From positions 4,464,001-4,528,000 of the forward strand of contig OX337229.1 in assembly GCA_946965045.2 (NCBI GenBank): a stretch of DNA of 64,000 nucleotides, written 5' to 3'. The notes beneath the pieces were generated by a model. The model did not search any database and was not told the origin of the DNA. It saw only the letters and a program-made list of their open reading frames with translations. Both the position numbers and the translations under genes were made by a program. Positions 50,931 through 62,138 of the stretch are shown piece by piece; within the stretch, counting starts at the first letter, position 1, and each line of letters begins with the position of its first letter. The stretch is from Epithemia pelagica. Lineage: Eukaryota > Bacillariophyta > Bacillariophyceae > Surirellales > Surirellaceae.

Positions 50931-53404
50931 TTAAACTCGCCTTCCGGCCAGATAGTAGGCTTGACACACTTCGATCTCTACATCAATGAGACTTCCTCGC
51001 AGTTCTTCGATATTGCCTTCACAATAGACAATGTAACCTTGACGTGTGCGACCCATCACCTGTGTAGGAACTTTTACATTCCGTTCTTCCACCAACACTT
51101 CAACTGTTTCGCCAAGAAGACGAGCCCGCCTTTGTGCAGCATGCTTCTTGTTCAATGCAATGATCCGCTGAAGCCTTTCTTGTTTTACCTCATGTGGTAT
51201 TTGGTTCTCCATTAACGCCGCTGGTGTGTTGGGGCGAGGGGAATAAGCAGCAGTGTTGACCGAATCGAAGACCACCTCCTCCATGAGGGACAATGTTTCC
51301 TCAAACTGCTCCTCAGTTTCACCTGGGAAACCGACAATAGCGTCTGCTGTTATGGATGCCTCCGGTATTCTCTGTCAAGGCGGTACTATGAGAATGGAAA
51401 GTTGACGCGGTATGCTCATCATGACAATAATGGACGTACCGTTCTTATTCTGTTGACAATGTGCAAATACTTTTCTCTTGTATGACCACGACCCTAAAAA
51501 CGAGAGGGAATATGAGATATTCCTGGAACATGAATCATCTCACGGATTTCTTAAAGACGACGCACCATGACAGCCAAGATCTCATTGGATCCACTTTGGA
51601 AGGGGATGTGAAAGGATTCGCAAGCGGTTGGTGTGTCCGCCACCGCATCGACAACTCCGAGGGACATGTATCGAGGATGGCTGGTCACAAAACGCAACCG
51701 TTGCAAGCCTAAAATGATGAGATAAGAATTCTTCGTGAGACGAATGACACAAACATGTCATCAATTGGATACAAAATGAACCCTGCTTACCTGGAATATT
51801 TCCCACTATCGAAATAAGGTCAGAGAACTTTTGTTTGGGTATCATATCACGTCCGTACGCATCAATGTTCTGCCCCAGCAAAGTGACTTCTTTGTATCCT
51901 TTTGCAACCAAGTCTTTGACTTCCTCTACAATGCTTTTGATCGGTCTTGATTGTTCCACGCCTCTTGTCGTGGGAACGATACAAAAGGTACAACGTTCGT
52001 TGCAACCATAAATCACGTTGCACCATGCCACCTACCAATATCATGTCTGTTAGGCACATTCCAAAGGGTAGGACGAGAACCGGAAAGTGAGGTACTTACC
52101 ACCGAAGACTGGCGCCGAGGCTTGGTAGAGTCCTCCATAATATGTGTTGCTTCTGTTGCAACCACTTGATTGCCATTGAATACGTCTTCCAACAAATCAC
52201 CAATGCGGTTGGCGTATTGGGGACCCTGATGACCAGCAGCATATAACCATACGCAACACACGAGTGAGAAACGTCTTCTAGTAGAAGCGGGCACTTACGG
52301 GGCCACAGTACTTACCATGACCAGGTCGACTTCCGGGGCTCTCTGAAGAAGTCGGTTTCCTTCTTGTTGAGCAACACATCCAGCAACAATAATGGCAACG
52401 TTTTCCCCATTCCGTTTCCGCTTGGCATAGGGACCAATATAGGAGTATACCTTTTGCTCGGCATGGTCACGAATGCTACACGTGTTGAGAACCACCACGT
52501 CGGGTTGTTTATTGGCAGGGCCGTTGGATGTGTCGGCCTCGGACTCATTGTGCGGTCGTATTCCCAGCGACTGCAATTGACCCTCAATACGTTCCGAATC
52601 CGCCAAATTCATTTGACAACCCATTGTCTCGATCTTATACGTCAAACCTGATTCGTTTGGATCTTGTTGTTGTTGTTGTGTGGAAAACAATCCTTCCATC
52701 AGACCCACTTCCGTCGAGTTGTTCAAGGTTTTTCGTGAGCGACTTTTGCGAGTCGCCATTTTACGAACATCGGCCATGACATCCACAATCTGGACCAAAT
52801 GAAAGCCTCTTTCCGATTGTACGGAAATGACGTCACCAGGTTTGGTAGTGATTTGAATGACAGTCCTTCTGGCTCTACTGGGTAGAATAAGATCCAAGTG
52901 ATTGTCCACTGTCGTATCACCAGCATCTTTATCATTGTCATGTACTAAGCGCTCCGCGGCAGACACCCATCCGATTTCACCTCCCTCATCTCTGGTTTCC
53001 GGACAGGCACTAAGTTGCTGCGCCAGTTCTTCAAACAAAATATCACCGGCACGAAGTCGATGCAAGGATGCTTGTGCCAATTCTTCGGTGGCAAACAAAA
53101 TATGTTTCAATCTCACAGCGGTAAGATGGGCCCGACCAGCTCCCGTGGCAATGATTTTTCGGCTGTCCGTTGTGGTCCCTCGTTGTGTGGGATACTTGGC
53201 GTCACTGCGCGGCTCCAGATCCACTCGCGACGCTGGCAACGCCGTGGAGGTGGAGGACGATGAGACTGACGCCACTGACGAGTCGAACTTGAAACAACCT
53301 GGGAGCTGGCATCTCTTGAGGCGATCCCATACGGTTGGTGTGAAAGCGTTTGTTTCAAACGGAAGCAATAGCAGGATCCAAGCTGCGTTGATGGTCGTCC
53401 TCAT
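50931..53404 (-). CDS. Plastid-targeted parvulin-MiaB (CDK5RAP1-like) fusion
   Basis: Radical-SAM methylthiotransferase expected to convert i6A37 to ms2i6A37 in tRNA. There are six exons: 53404-52316, 52225-52100, 52031-51791, 51708-51566, 51493-51440 and 51371-50931; all phases agree, 697 aa. Residues 1-23 are a signal peptide ending TNA|FTP, with Phe at +1 as in diatom plastid precursors. Residues about 97-210 form a parvulin (PpiC rotamase) domain: [65 protein letters not shown]. The MiaB part follows: cluster-binding Cys in [23 protein letters not shown] and [10 protein letters not shown]; the radical-SAM CNERCTFC in [22 protein letters not shown]; then [45 protein letters not shown] and a TRAM domain ending [13 protein letters not shown]. 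It is divergent from ChlM over 240 bp. Confidence 0.92.
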
Positions 53405-53644
53405 CTTCGACTTTTTCTATCTTTGAGTTTTGATTTTTGATGGCCTGCGTTCGGCGGCGAGTGATGGATGGCAATATGATGCGCGACTCATAGCCCTTCC
53501 GCGCGACCGAAAGCGGACGAAGGAGAGACACCACTGACGACGTTGAAGTGGGACTGGTGGCGTGATTTTTTCCTCCTTGTCGGATCTCTGCTTCGACGAC
53601 GCATCCACCTTCGTCGAAATCCAAGATAGTGTTGTGAAACCACC

Positions 53645-54436
53645 ATGTTGAAGAATCGTATCCTTGTAGTCATTGCGGCCGTCATCGGCTCCTCATCGGC
53701 ATTCGTCCCTGCCGTTGTTCCTCGAGGAAATCCGTCGAATGTGGTCCTGTCCAGTACTGTTGACGACAAGGCGGAAGTGAAGGAATATTTCAACACGGAA
53801 GGGTTCAACCGATGGAACAAGATCTATTCCGATTCCGACGAGGTCAACTCGGTCCAAATGGACATTCGAACGGGACATGACCAAACAATCCAGAAGATTC
53901 TCAACTGGGTCAAGGCGGACGAAACAAGTATTGATGGAAAGACATTTTGCGACTGTGGCTGTGGTGTCGGCAGTTTGGCCATTCCCTTGGCCCAAATGGG
54001 CGCCAAGGTGTCGGCTTCGGATATTTCCAATGCCATGGCCACGGAAGCGGCTCGCCGTGCCGAGGAATTGGGGATTTCTACGGCTGAATTTTACACGTCC
54101 GATTTGGAGTCCGTTTCGGGTCAATACAATACGGTCACTTGTGTCGACGTGGCCATTCATTACCCCGAAGAAAAAATGGCTGAAATGATTCAACATTTGT
54201 GCAGTCTCTCGGAAGATCGTGTCATGTTCAGTTTTGCACCCAAGACATGGTACTACGTGTTCTTGAAGAAAGTGGGAGAGCTCTTCCCTGGACCTTCCAA
54301 GACAACACGTGCCTATCTTCACGAAGAAGAAACCGTTCGCAAAGCCTTGGAAGAGGCGGGGTTCAAGGTGACACGAGAAGAGATGACGGCCACCAACTTT
54401 TACTTTTCTCGACTCTTGGAAGCCAGAAAGGCTTGA
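53645..54436 (+). CDS. CHLM: Mg-protoporphyrin IX methyltransferase, plastid
   Basis: Methylates Mg-protoporphyrin IX with S-adenosylmethionine, an early chlorophyll-branch step. Single exon, 263 aa. The N-terminus MLKNRILVVIAAVIGSSSAFVP is a signal peptide with the SSAF|VP motif of diatom plastid precursors. The catalytic part has EYFNTEGFNRWNKIYSD, GKTFCDCGCGVGSLAIPLA (SAM motif I), KVSASDIS (motif II), YNTVTCVDVAIHYPEEKMAEMI, MFSFAPKTWYYVFLKKVGELFPGPSKTTRAYLHEEE and FYFSRLLEARKA, all diagnostic for ChlM. Confidence 0.96.
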   Translation: MLKNRILVVIAAVIGSSSAFVPAVVPRGNPSNVVLSSTVDDKAEVKEYFNTEGFNRWNKIYSDSDEVNSVQMDIRTGHDQTIQKILNWVKADETSIDGKTFCDCGCGVGSLAIPLAQMGAKVSASDISNAMATEAARRAEELGISTAEFYTSDLESVSGQYNTVTCVDVAIHYPEEKMAEMIQHLCSLSEDRVMFSFAPKTWYYVFLKKVGELFPGPSKTTRAYLHEEETVRKALEEAGFKVTREEMTATNFYFSRLLEARKA

Positions 54437-54720
54437 GGTCGTCTAACTCGAGAGTATTGTCACAACTACGAATAAGAGACTTCATTTTTCTTTGGGGCCA
54501 AGGTTTCATTGAGTGTCCTGTATTATTCATCTGATTCTCCTCACACCACAATAAGATCTAATAGAGACATATTCGAAAGGTACCACTGGTTTTCTATGAG
54601 AGCGAAGAATAGTTAAGAACGCCTATCCTAGAACAACTTATGCATGTATACTACGAAGCGATTCTTGGTTGTGACTCTCGAGTAAACGTGACAAAAATCA
54701 TACAACAAGTTCAGTGTTTC

Positions 54721-55713
54721 TCACGTTTTGCTTGGACGCAAGGTGACAAAGATAGAAGCTGCCATGGAAACAAGTGCTCCCGAGGCACACAACCAGAGTT
54801 GTGCTCGTTCCGCCAAGAGCGAGGGATTCTTACCCACATCTTTTTCTGCCGATTCGTCGTCGGGAGAACGAATGCGCTTGTTCATACCAGTCGCACAGGC
54901 CGCCAATGCCCAAGCAATTGTTCCACCAAACACCGGTGCCTCCCGTACCACGGTGACGGCAACACCCAAACCAGTCGCTAGAACCGCCGACAGATGGCCG
55001 AGACCTGTAACGGTTGTTTTGGTCGTTGAGGGTTGAACCGATGTGGCTCCGTTCCAATTGACCAGGGATGCCGCCGTTGTCCAACCGAAATGGAGTGTCA
55101 AGGGTAAAAAGTAAAGGGCATATTCGACTCCAGTGAGTTGGGATGTGCTCGACGAAAAATGAGCATGGGCCCTTGACAGGGAATACGCAATTCCAGATAA
55201 CATGGAAGCCGAAATAAAGGCCGACTTTCCAGTGTATTTGGGACGAAAAGATGCCGTCCATAGGGTTTGGAATACATGAGCCATGATAAAATGAGCCGAA
55301 ACTTTTTTAAACAAAGGTGTGACAGGAGACGATTCCTTTACCATCGCAGTCGAAGATGAAACAAAGACAAACTCGCCCAAGAAGATGGGTCCCCATATGA
55401 TGAACGCCCATCCGGAAGGGGTTAATATCGACCTTCCAGACAAGTAACTTTGGATGCTAGGCCGGTTCTCATCGTCTTTTATCTCATCCTTCTCATTTTT
55501 TTCTAGTTTGGACACTTCTTCGACTCCATCGATACGTCCGGGTCGTCCCACCGCAAACACACTCAATCCATACGCGCTCCAATTAAGGAGTTTCACGAAT
55601 TGGAGACTACAATTCGCAGTCAACCATCCCTCCAAAACTTGGGAGACGCCAAATGCTACAAGGCCTCCGACGGAAACGAATGCCGGGTGATTGAGATCTT
55701 TCAGGTTCTTCAT
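54721..55713 (-). CDS. Multi-pass membrane protein, TspO/MBR-like
   Basis: Start at the ATG at 55713 (MKNLKDLNHP); the frame upstream opens only with TTG. 330 aa, about eight hydrophobic segments. The most telling part is LTPSGWAFIIWGPIFLGEFVFV followed by AHVFQTLWTASF, where the first TM resembles the P.GWaF.IWg.IF pattern of tryptophan-rich TspO-type proteins, and LYFLPLTLHFGWTTAASLVNWNGA later. TspO proteins bind tetrapyrroles or isoprenoids; ChlM is next door, but this may be chance. The protein is twice the usual TspO length, so it is at most a relative. Confidence 0.65.
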   Translation of the reverse strand: MKNLKDLNHPAFVSVGGLVAFGVSQVLEGWLTANCSLQFVKLLNWSAYGLSVFAVGRPGRIDGVEEVSKLEKNEKDEIKDDENRPSIQSYLSGRSILTPSGWAFIIWGPIFLGEFVFVSSSTAMVKESSPVTPLFKKVSAHFIMAHVFQTLWTASFRPKYTGKSAFISASMLSGIAYSLSRAHAHFSSSTSQLTGVEYALYFLPLTLHFGWTTAASLVNWNGATSVQPSTTKTTVTGLGHLSAVLATGLGVAVTVVREAPVFGGTIAWALAACATGMNKRIRSPDDESAEKDVGKNPSLLAERAQLWLCASGALVSMAASIFVTLRPSKT

Positions 55714-56339
55714 GGTCGTGTCTCTGGGACTCAAAAAATGTGTGTTCCGAACCGGGAGAGGGAGAGCGATCCGGCGGGGGCTATTGTCGAATCGGAACTT
55801 CCCAGCGCTTCATCGTAACTAGAAAATTGTTGAACCGACACGAAAGACGGTTCGATGGACCACGATTCAGGAGTAGTAGGAGTTGTCGAAGTGACACTCT
55901 ATGTTTTTCTGTAGAAGCGAGATAGACTGTAAGTCAATGTGTAGGGGCAGACCTCGCAAGAATCAAATTAAGGTGAATTACTGTTGATTGTTTATTGGTT
56001 GTTGTGATCCGAAGTCCGAAGCGTGTATTGCTGGAAGCGCAGCGAGCGATCCATCCCGGACAAGAAACTGTACGCCACGGCGGCAGAGAGAATAAGGCGA
56101 GTACGAGCGGTACATAGAGCGGCGATAATCCGTAGAGACAGCGCCGTGTTTGGGTTGGTGAGACAAGGCACATCTTTTTTGTGGAACCAGCCAAAGGAGT
56201 TGGTCGTGTTGTCGGACACAATACAAACAGCCGAAACGCATTCTCTCCTCTCTCTCTCTTTCTCGTTGTTCTCTTACATGTTTGAGGCTCATTGCGGTTG
56301 TGACAGATTCTCCGGACATACCACTAATATACCACCATC
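55714..56339. promoter_or_regulatory. Divergent promoter region
   Basis: 626 bp between two divergent starts; no supported gene. A CT-rich tract (CTCTCCTCTCTCTCTCTTTCTC near 56250) lies about 90 bp before the ATG at 56340, a likely core-promoter or leader element. Confidence 0.35.
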
Positions 56340-58100
56340 ATGAGCAATCCCAAAGACGATGTTGCCCGATCCTCTCCTTCCTCCTCAGAGGCGGCCCCCG
56401 CACGGCCCGAATTTCGGTAAGTCCAAATCATGCAATCCATTCAGTTCGCGGATGCCAACGACTGGACTGGCTGTTCGTGGTTTGTCGAGGGGATAGGACT
56501 GTTGCCAGCAGACTAGGAGAAACGATTGAATTTATTTGGCAAGTCCCACCCGAAGGGACAACCATCTGTGGCAGTTGGACGTTATAGTCCCAACCGATTC
56601 AACACTCTTTTGCACACCTACATCTTGCTCACTCTCTCCACCCTTCCTTGTATAATAACCATGTTTAGATCGGTCAACATGCAAAGAGACTACCATGCGA
56701 TGCTGCAACGGCCACCTACGGTAGGAGGAGCAGCCAGTCGACCGAAACCTCCACCCATGGCGTCTCAGGGAGATATTATTGATATGGAAGAATATCGGGC
56801 AGGCAAAGCCGAATCGTCTGCGGTTCCCTCAGGGAAAAGTAGCAACTGGACTCCATCCAATCCTCGGCCGGTTCCTGCCTTTTACCCACTGGAGAAATCC
56901 ACACGGTTGGTAGAGTTTGAAACCGCGGTAGAAGTTGCTGCCCGGCTCTCCGAGAGCCTCCGATACATGTCGGTCCAAGCCATTTACGACGATGAAACCG
57001 CAACGGCAAGTTTGTTTACCTCGGAAAATGTGGAAATGCACATGTGTCTATGGAAAACACCCAACACGGCGCAACAAGAAGGAGTCCTTGTGGAACTTCA
57101 ACGACGAAAAGGAGATTCGATGGTGTTCCATCGATACGCCAGACGAATTTTGGATGCAGCGGTTGGAGATGTGGATGTTTCTGATTTGGCATCCAGTGTT
57201 GACTCGGACAAGATGCATTCCAAAAAGTAAGGAAACCATTTCGGTTGAGACAATTCCATGTTCTCAGTTGATTCAGCACTAACAAAGCCTTTCTGTGATA
57301 GGGTCCAACGACTTCTTTCTCCAGAATTGAAGAATCAAGAGCACCAGGAACATGAGAATGCTGTTGTTGCCTTGGAGATTGCACATGGACTTTTAATGAA
57401 AGACCGTATGGATGCACGCCAGTTAGGTCTCGAATCCCTTTGTTTGCTTACTGATCCGAAGAAAACTGGATACATGACCGCTGTTCTTGCAAGCCATGTT
57501 GTTCTGCTGGGTAGCACAGCAGGTGTGGTTATCTCAGGTGTTACTGACGTTGCAGAACGGGATTCGATTCTGATGAACGAAGGGCCTTTTCAAGAAATTC
57601 GAGAAACGATCCTCAGTCTCGTTCAATTCTCCAGAATTGGAGAAGATGAAGATGACGAAGTCATGTCACCCGAGTCAGAGCAAATGGTTCTTTTGCACAA
57701 CTTGGCTCTTGCAGTCCTTGCGAACTCACTCGAAGTGATTGAACACCCTGAACAGTATGAACCTGAAGATACGAAGCAACGCCCCCGCCTTCGCACTCAA
57801 TCGTCGGGTGACATCACTAAAGATTTCTTAACGCAGAGTGAAGAACATTCAAACAAAGAAATATTATCAACTCTAATCAGTGAGCTGGGAAAAGCAAATT
57901 CCAAGCCTCACAACGCCACTTTGTCTGCGAAGTGTGTCGGTAGCTTGTGCCGTGCCAGCGAAGAAGCTAAAAGAAGGGCCAAGGAACTGGGAGCCAAGAA
58001 CGTTGTGGCCACTGCTCTTGATGTAGGAGTCAAGACTCACTTGAAGCTCGAAACAGAGTGCCAAAAGGTTCTGAGGGCGTTGGAAACCCAAACCGAATGA
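56340..58100 (+). CDS. Unknown helical-repeat (armadillo-like) protein
   Basis: Three exons: 56340-56416, 56669-57226 and 57302-58100, with GTAAGT/GTAAGG donors and matching phases, 477 aa. The first exon gives only MSNPKDDVARSSPSSSEAAPARPEF. The second codes a Pro-rich linker and a compact mixed domain (STRLVEFETAVEVAARLSESLRYMSVQAIYDDETATASLFTSENVEMHMCLW, VLVELQRRKGDSMVFHRYARRIL). The third is all-helical with armadillo-like pairs (ENAVVALEIAHGLLMKDRMDARQLGLESLCLLTD, QMVLLHNLALAVLANSLEVIE, NATLSAKCVGSLCRASEEAKRRAKELG). The overall plan suggests a protein-protein scaffold. No family is recognised with confidence. Confidence 0.75.
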
Positions 58101-58274
58101 ACACAGCGCCATGGTAGCCAAATCATAGAAGAGACTAAACAGATAGAGGCGAGTGTTTCTCTCTCCTTAGTTTTCTTATTCACGTCATACGGGACTCGGG
58201 GATAATGCGTGAATCAAGTCGGACGAGAACCACCCATTTCTCATTTGACTTTTGATGTAGCAGATAGATCGGAG

Positions 58275-59588
58275 ATGGGCAAACGATCCGGATCTGGACG
58301 AAAGAAGAAGCGTACTCATGTTCCTCAAGGGGAAGAAACCAATAAACCATCGGACGAGAGCAAAGTTCCCAAGTCTTTGGTGATTCGTCGCGGCAAGACA
58401 GCTCCTGGAGTTGCCGAGCTGGTTCAAGACTTGCGTCAAATGATGTTACCATACACAGCCATTAATTTTCATGAAGATGCCAAGAACCGGAAGCTTACCT
58501 TGCAGCAATACTCCAAGCATGTGGCTTTGCCCATGGGAATCTCTCATATCATGAGCTTTTCACAAAATGAAAATCGACTGAATTTCCGTCTTGGCCGTAC
58601 ACCAGAAGGTCCAACGCTTCATTTCCGAGTCAACAAATTTACAATGTCAAACCATATTCGAGCCTTACAAAGGCGACCAGTATCCTATACGTCAGGTCTG
58701 CGAAACAATCCACCTGTTGTGGTTACAAACAATTTTGGAGATTCATCAAAGCCAGACAACCGTGGAGTGGATCCACACGTCAAGCTCATGCGCATCACGT
58801 TCCAGAACATGTTCCCAGCCATTAATGTGGCCACTGTCAAACTAGCGGAGTGTCGACGTGTGGTCTTATTCAACTTAGTTTCAGACGCATCCACAAAATC
58901 ATCGAAATCTGGAGATGGTGAAGAAAGCGAGGGTGAACCAACTGGCCCACTTGTGGAAATGCGACACTATGCGATCCAAGCCTCGGCGGTGGGAGTGCAT
59001 CGACGTGTCAGAAAATTGGTCTCTTCGTCAAGGCGTAACCTACCCAACTTGCACAAGGTTCAGGATATAGCAGACTACGTAATGGGGCAATCGGCATCGG
59101 GAGGTGCAACCAGTGTGGCGAGTGACGCAGCGCCATCCGACAGTGAAGCAGAAGATGATCCTCGCCATACCGTCGAACTACCCGACTCCTTCATGGGACA
59201 ACGAAAATCCCAAAAATCTGCTCTTAAATTGGTGGAAATAGGGCCCCGGTTGACCATGTCGCTGATCAAGGTTGAAAAAGGTTTGGGTCAAGGGGATGTT
59301 TTGTACCATGCCCACGTCCACAAATCAGCCGAAGAGGTGGCGGCAATCAAAGCCAAGAAAGCACAAGAAGCTGCCTTGAAAGAAGAACGACGCAAAACAC
59401 AAGAGATGAACGTGGAGCGAAAGAGGAAAGCTGCTGAAGAGAAACGGGAAGCAAAGCGAAAGCGCAAAGAAGAACGACAGGAGGCCATAATGGAAAATCT
59501 CAGAAGGGGTACCGCCACTGAAGAAGACGGAGTCAGTGGGGAAGAAAGTTTCCAAGAGGACAACCAAAGCGAGGCATCGGGAGAATGA
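58275..59588 (+). CDS. SSF1: Brix-domain ribosome biogenesis factor SSF1/PPAN (Peter Pan)
   Basis: Nucleolar factor of 60S assembly. Start at the ATG at 58275 (MGKRSGSGRKKKR); the longer frame begins with GTG. 437 aa. Brix-domain phrases: KSLVIRRGKTAPGVAELVQDLRQMMLPYTAINFHED, LRLGRTPEGPTLHFRVNKFTMSNHI (here as NFRLGRTPEGPTLHFRV), PPVVVTNNFG, KLMRITFQNMFPAINVATVKLAECRRVVLFNL, EMRHYAIQASAVGVHRRVRKL and RLTMSLIKVEKGLGQGDVLYHAHVHKSAEEVAAI. The C-terminal tail of alternating Lys/Glu/Arg is typical. Convergent with the PDZ gene. Confidence 0.95.
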   Translation: MGKRSGSGRKKKRTHVPQGEETNKPSDESKVPKSLVIRRGKTAPGVAELVQDLRQMMLPYTAINFHEDAKNRKLTLQQYSKHVALPMGISHIMSFSQNENRLNFRLGRTPEGPTLHFRVNKFTMSNHIRALQRRPVSYTSGLRNNPPVVVTNNFGDSSKPDNRGVDPHVKLMRITFQNMFPAINVATVKLAECRRVVLFNLVSDASTKSSKSGDGEESEGEPTGPLVEMRHYAIQASAVGVHRRVRKLVSSSRRNLPNLHKVQDIADYVMGQSASGGATSVASDAAPSDSEAEDDPRHTVELPDSFMGQRKSQKSALKLVEIGPRLTMSLIKVEKGLGQGDVLYHAHVHKSAEEVAAIKAKKAQEAALKEERRKTQEMNVERKRKAAEEKREAKRKRKEERQEAIMENLRRGTATEEDGVSGEESFQEDNQSEASGE

Positions 59589-59693
59589 GATCCAAAACTA
59601 TCAATGTCACCATGGTTAGCATATGATGTAGAAAAATAGTTATTTCATTCAGCATCCTTTAATCTACAAATGCGGAGGAAAGAGAACATTTCA

Positions 59694-62138
59694 TCAAGGG
59701 CGATATTTTTTGCCATCTTGATGCGAGCCTTCCCCGTGGGACGCTGTTGCCATGTTACTTGTTGTACGAGGCGTCGTGAGTACCGTGAGGGTGCGTTCAA
59801 AGTCTGCTTTTCTTGCCATAATCGTGGTAATTTCAGATACAGTCATGAGTGAAACGTCTTCTCCATCAATAGCAACGATTCGATCACCTGGGCTAATCTT
59901 CTCTGCCAGCACAGACGAAGTGCGTACACCCGAGACAACTGTGCCTTTACTATCGGCTTTGTTCGCAAGAATGATTCCAAGTTTTCCAGGTGGTGCCATG
60001 ACCGTAATTCGACTTCTTCGAGCAGCTGCAGCGGAAGACGTCCGTCTACCAGATGCCGATGACGCTCTGGAGCGACTACTGCGATGTCCACCTTCGGGTC
60101 CCACAGACGACTTGCTCGGTTCATCTGTAGCGCTTGCGTTGGAAGTGTTTTGCTGCGATTGTTGTTGACCGACCATGGCTAGTTGCATTTCCAATCTAAG
60201 CAAGTCATTGGCTACCGAACGCGACTGTTCCGACATTTGACTGATATAGGACTTGGTTGAGCGATGAGAATATCGACTGCTTCGACTTCGACGACTTGTA
60301 TTCGATCGCTTACTATCCTTGGAATTGACGGATTCTCCACTGCTTCGTCGGCTTCGTCGCTTGGATTTTGTGCTTCGGTGGGACTTGTGGGACCTTCCAC
60401 CTCCTGATAAATGAGATCGTCCAGAGAGAGACTCCAAATCTGCAGCAATTCCTTGGGGACCAATAGCCCGAGTAACTTGATCAAAATACCACGATTCCGC
60501 AGCTTCGTCCGATTCATCCGACTCTTTTTGCTGTCGGAGCTTCTTCAGTCGTTCCTTGGCAGACTTGACGGAGCCAGAATCCCTTGTTTTGTTCGCGGAG
60601 CTCAGATTCTTAATAATGTCTGATACCGATGCCGCGGCACCACCTCCGTCTGCGGTGGATCGCGATTCGAGACGACGAGTCACACTTCCACCATCTCGAG
60701 CCAAGGAGGAGGACTTAACAACCGGTGCCGAATTCACACTGCTGGCTGACTTGCGATTGGGAGGAGCTTTGCTTCTAGCTTTTTCGAGGAGCTCTTCCAG
60801 GGATGTTTCTCTCGTAGATCTTGATGCTCCTCCTGACAAGGTGGTGGCATGTTCTCCACGCGCCCTACTACTGCTTCGCAGTTTTCCTGTTTCAATGTAG
60901 ACCATGGAATGCTTCTTTGGGGCTGGTGCCGTTTCTCCGTCAGCGGGTGATTCATGAGTGTTTTGGCTTGGGGCCCCCGCGTCTGCATCGTTAGGCCAGT
61001 CTGTCTGGAAGTTGGAAAAGTCTGCTATAAAGGCAAAGTCGTCTGGAAATGGTTGTGGTGATACTGTTGAAGCACTCGTGGTGCTCGTCACCGATTGTTT
61101 TTGCCGTTGCGTGGCTTTGGATTGTTTAAAGAGTTGAAGTGCACTTGGTGGCTGAGGCGGAGGAGAAGGAAATCCTGAAACGTTTCCAGAAGAAGAGGTA
61201 GGAAAGTCCTCCAGAATTGGACTGTTTGGGTCCCATGCCGATGGAAGAGATGGCTTTTCTTCGCTTTTCGGCTCGTTCTCTTCGACTAGATTCGGAAATA
61301 CAGAAGAATCAGCTTCTGATTTGTAGGCTGAACTAACTGATTGGTCGAGACTGCTGTGAGGAGGCGCGGCTCCTTGCTTCATTTTCAGGTACTCCGTGTC
61401 TTCGTCGGCATCGGTAGAGAAATTGAGAGACGAACCATCATCGGTGGCTTCTACGGGCGGTTTGTTGAGGAGCAAATGGGGTGCGGTTGGACTGGTTCCC
61501 TCCATGGCAAAGACAGGAATGGCTGACACATGTCGTCGCATCATGTTCTCATCATCGTCCGAGTTTTCATCGTCGAGGTCTACCGGGCCTGTACTGCTTC
61601 GTGAGGGTGGGGACGCGGCCGAATTTCGAGGACTCAAAACACGATGGGTTGATACAGTGGAATTCCAGCCATTGACTTTTGGTGGAGAAGAGCGAGTATC
61701 ACCAGCATCTTCAGAGGGAGGAGGAGAGTCTTGGTCTGACGTTTTGGAAGTTGAACCTGTACTGGGGGCGAATTCATAGCCTGGTCTTGTTGTTGTTCTA
61801 CCATTGCTTTGATGGAGAATCGAAGTACTGGTAGTGGTCCTACCAGATGTGGGCGATGTGGCGCTTTGTGGTGAGAGAGGCGAGCCCTTCACAGGAGATG
61901 TTTTTAACTTGCTTGTATTGGCAGCCACTTCTGTGGTTGTGCTGGACGCTGCAGAGGCAGCCGGACCTGTGCTTCCCGGTCCTTTTCGTGATCTTCGAGG
62001 AGATGACTTGTTCCTCGAGTTATTGTTGTTCTTCTTCTTGCCTCCATTTCGTCCTCCGCTTGTATGCTGTTCCACCAAAGAGTCTTTATCGCTTTCTCCG
62101 TTCTTCCGACGGAATATTTTGGAGAATATATTGGGCAT
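59694..62138 (-). CDS. Long disordered protein with C-terminal PDZ domain
   Basis: Single exon, 814 aa, starting MPNIFSKIFRRKNGE. About 650 residues are Ser/Thr/Pro-rich and probably disordered, with SR-like patches (RSHKSHRSTKSKRRSRRSSGE) and a helical stretch (MSEQSRSVANDLLRLEMQLAMVGQQQ). The last 110 residues form a PDZ domain: ITVMAPPGKLGIILANKADSKGTVVSGV (GKLGI replacing GLGF as carboxylate-binding loop), SSVLAEKISPGDRIVAIDGEDVSLMTVSEITTIM and ERTLTVLTT. Probably a scaffold binding C-terminal peptides. Partners unknown. Confidence 0.85.
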   Translation of the reverse strand: MPNIFSKIFRRKNGESDKDSLVEQHTSGGRNGGKKKNNNNSRNKSSPRRSRKGPGSTGPAASAASSTTTEVAANTSKLKTSPVKGSPLSPQSATSPTSGRTTTSTSILHQSNGRTTTRPGYEFAPSTGSTSKTSDQDSPPPSEDAGDTRSSPPKVNGWNSTVSTHRVLSPRNSAASPPSRSSTGPVDLDDENSDDDENMMRRHVSAIPVFAMEGTSPTAPHLLLNKPPVEATDDGSSLNFSTDADEDTEYLKMKQGAAPPHSSLDQSVSSAYKSEADSSVFPNLVEENEPKSEEKPSLPSAWDPNSPILEDFPTSSSGNVSGFPSPPPQPPSALQLFKQSKATQRQKQSVTSTTSASTVSPQPFPDDFAFIADFSNFQTDWPNDADAGAPSQNTHESPADGETAPAPKKHSMVYIETGKLRSSSRARGEHATTLSGGASRSTRETSLEELLEKARSKAPPNRKSASSVNSAPVVKSSSLARDGGSVTRRLESRSTADGGGAAASVSDIIKNLSSANKTRDSGSVKSAKERLKKLRQQKESDESDEAAESWYFDQVTRAIGPQGIAADLESLSGRSHLSGGGRSHKSHRSTKSKRRSRRSSGESVNSKDSKRSNTSRRSRSSRYSHRSTKSYISQMSEQSRSVANDLLRLEMQLAMVGQQQSQQNTSNASATDEPSKSSVGPEGGHRSSRSRASSASGRRTSSAAAARRSRITVMAPPGKLGIILANKADSKGTVVSGVRTSSVLAEKISPGDRIVAIDGEDVSLMTVSEITTIMARKADFERTLTVLTTPRTTSNMATASHGEGSHQDGKKYRP

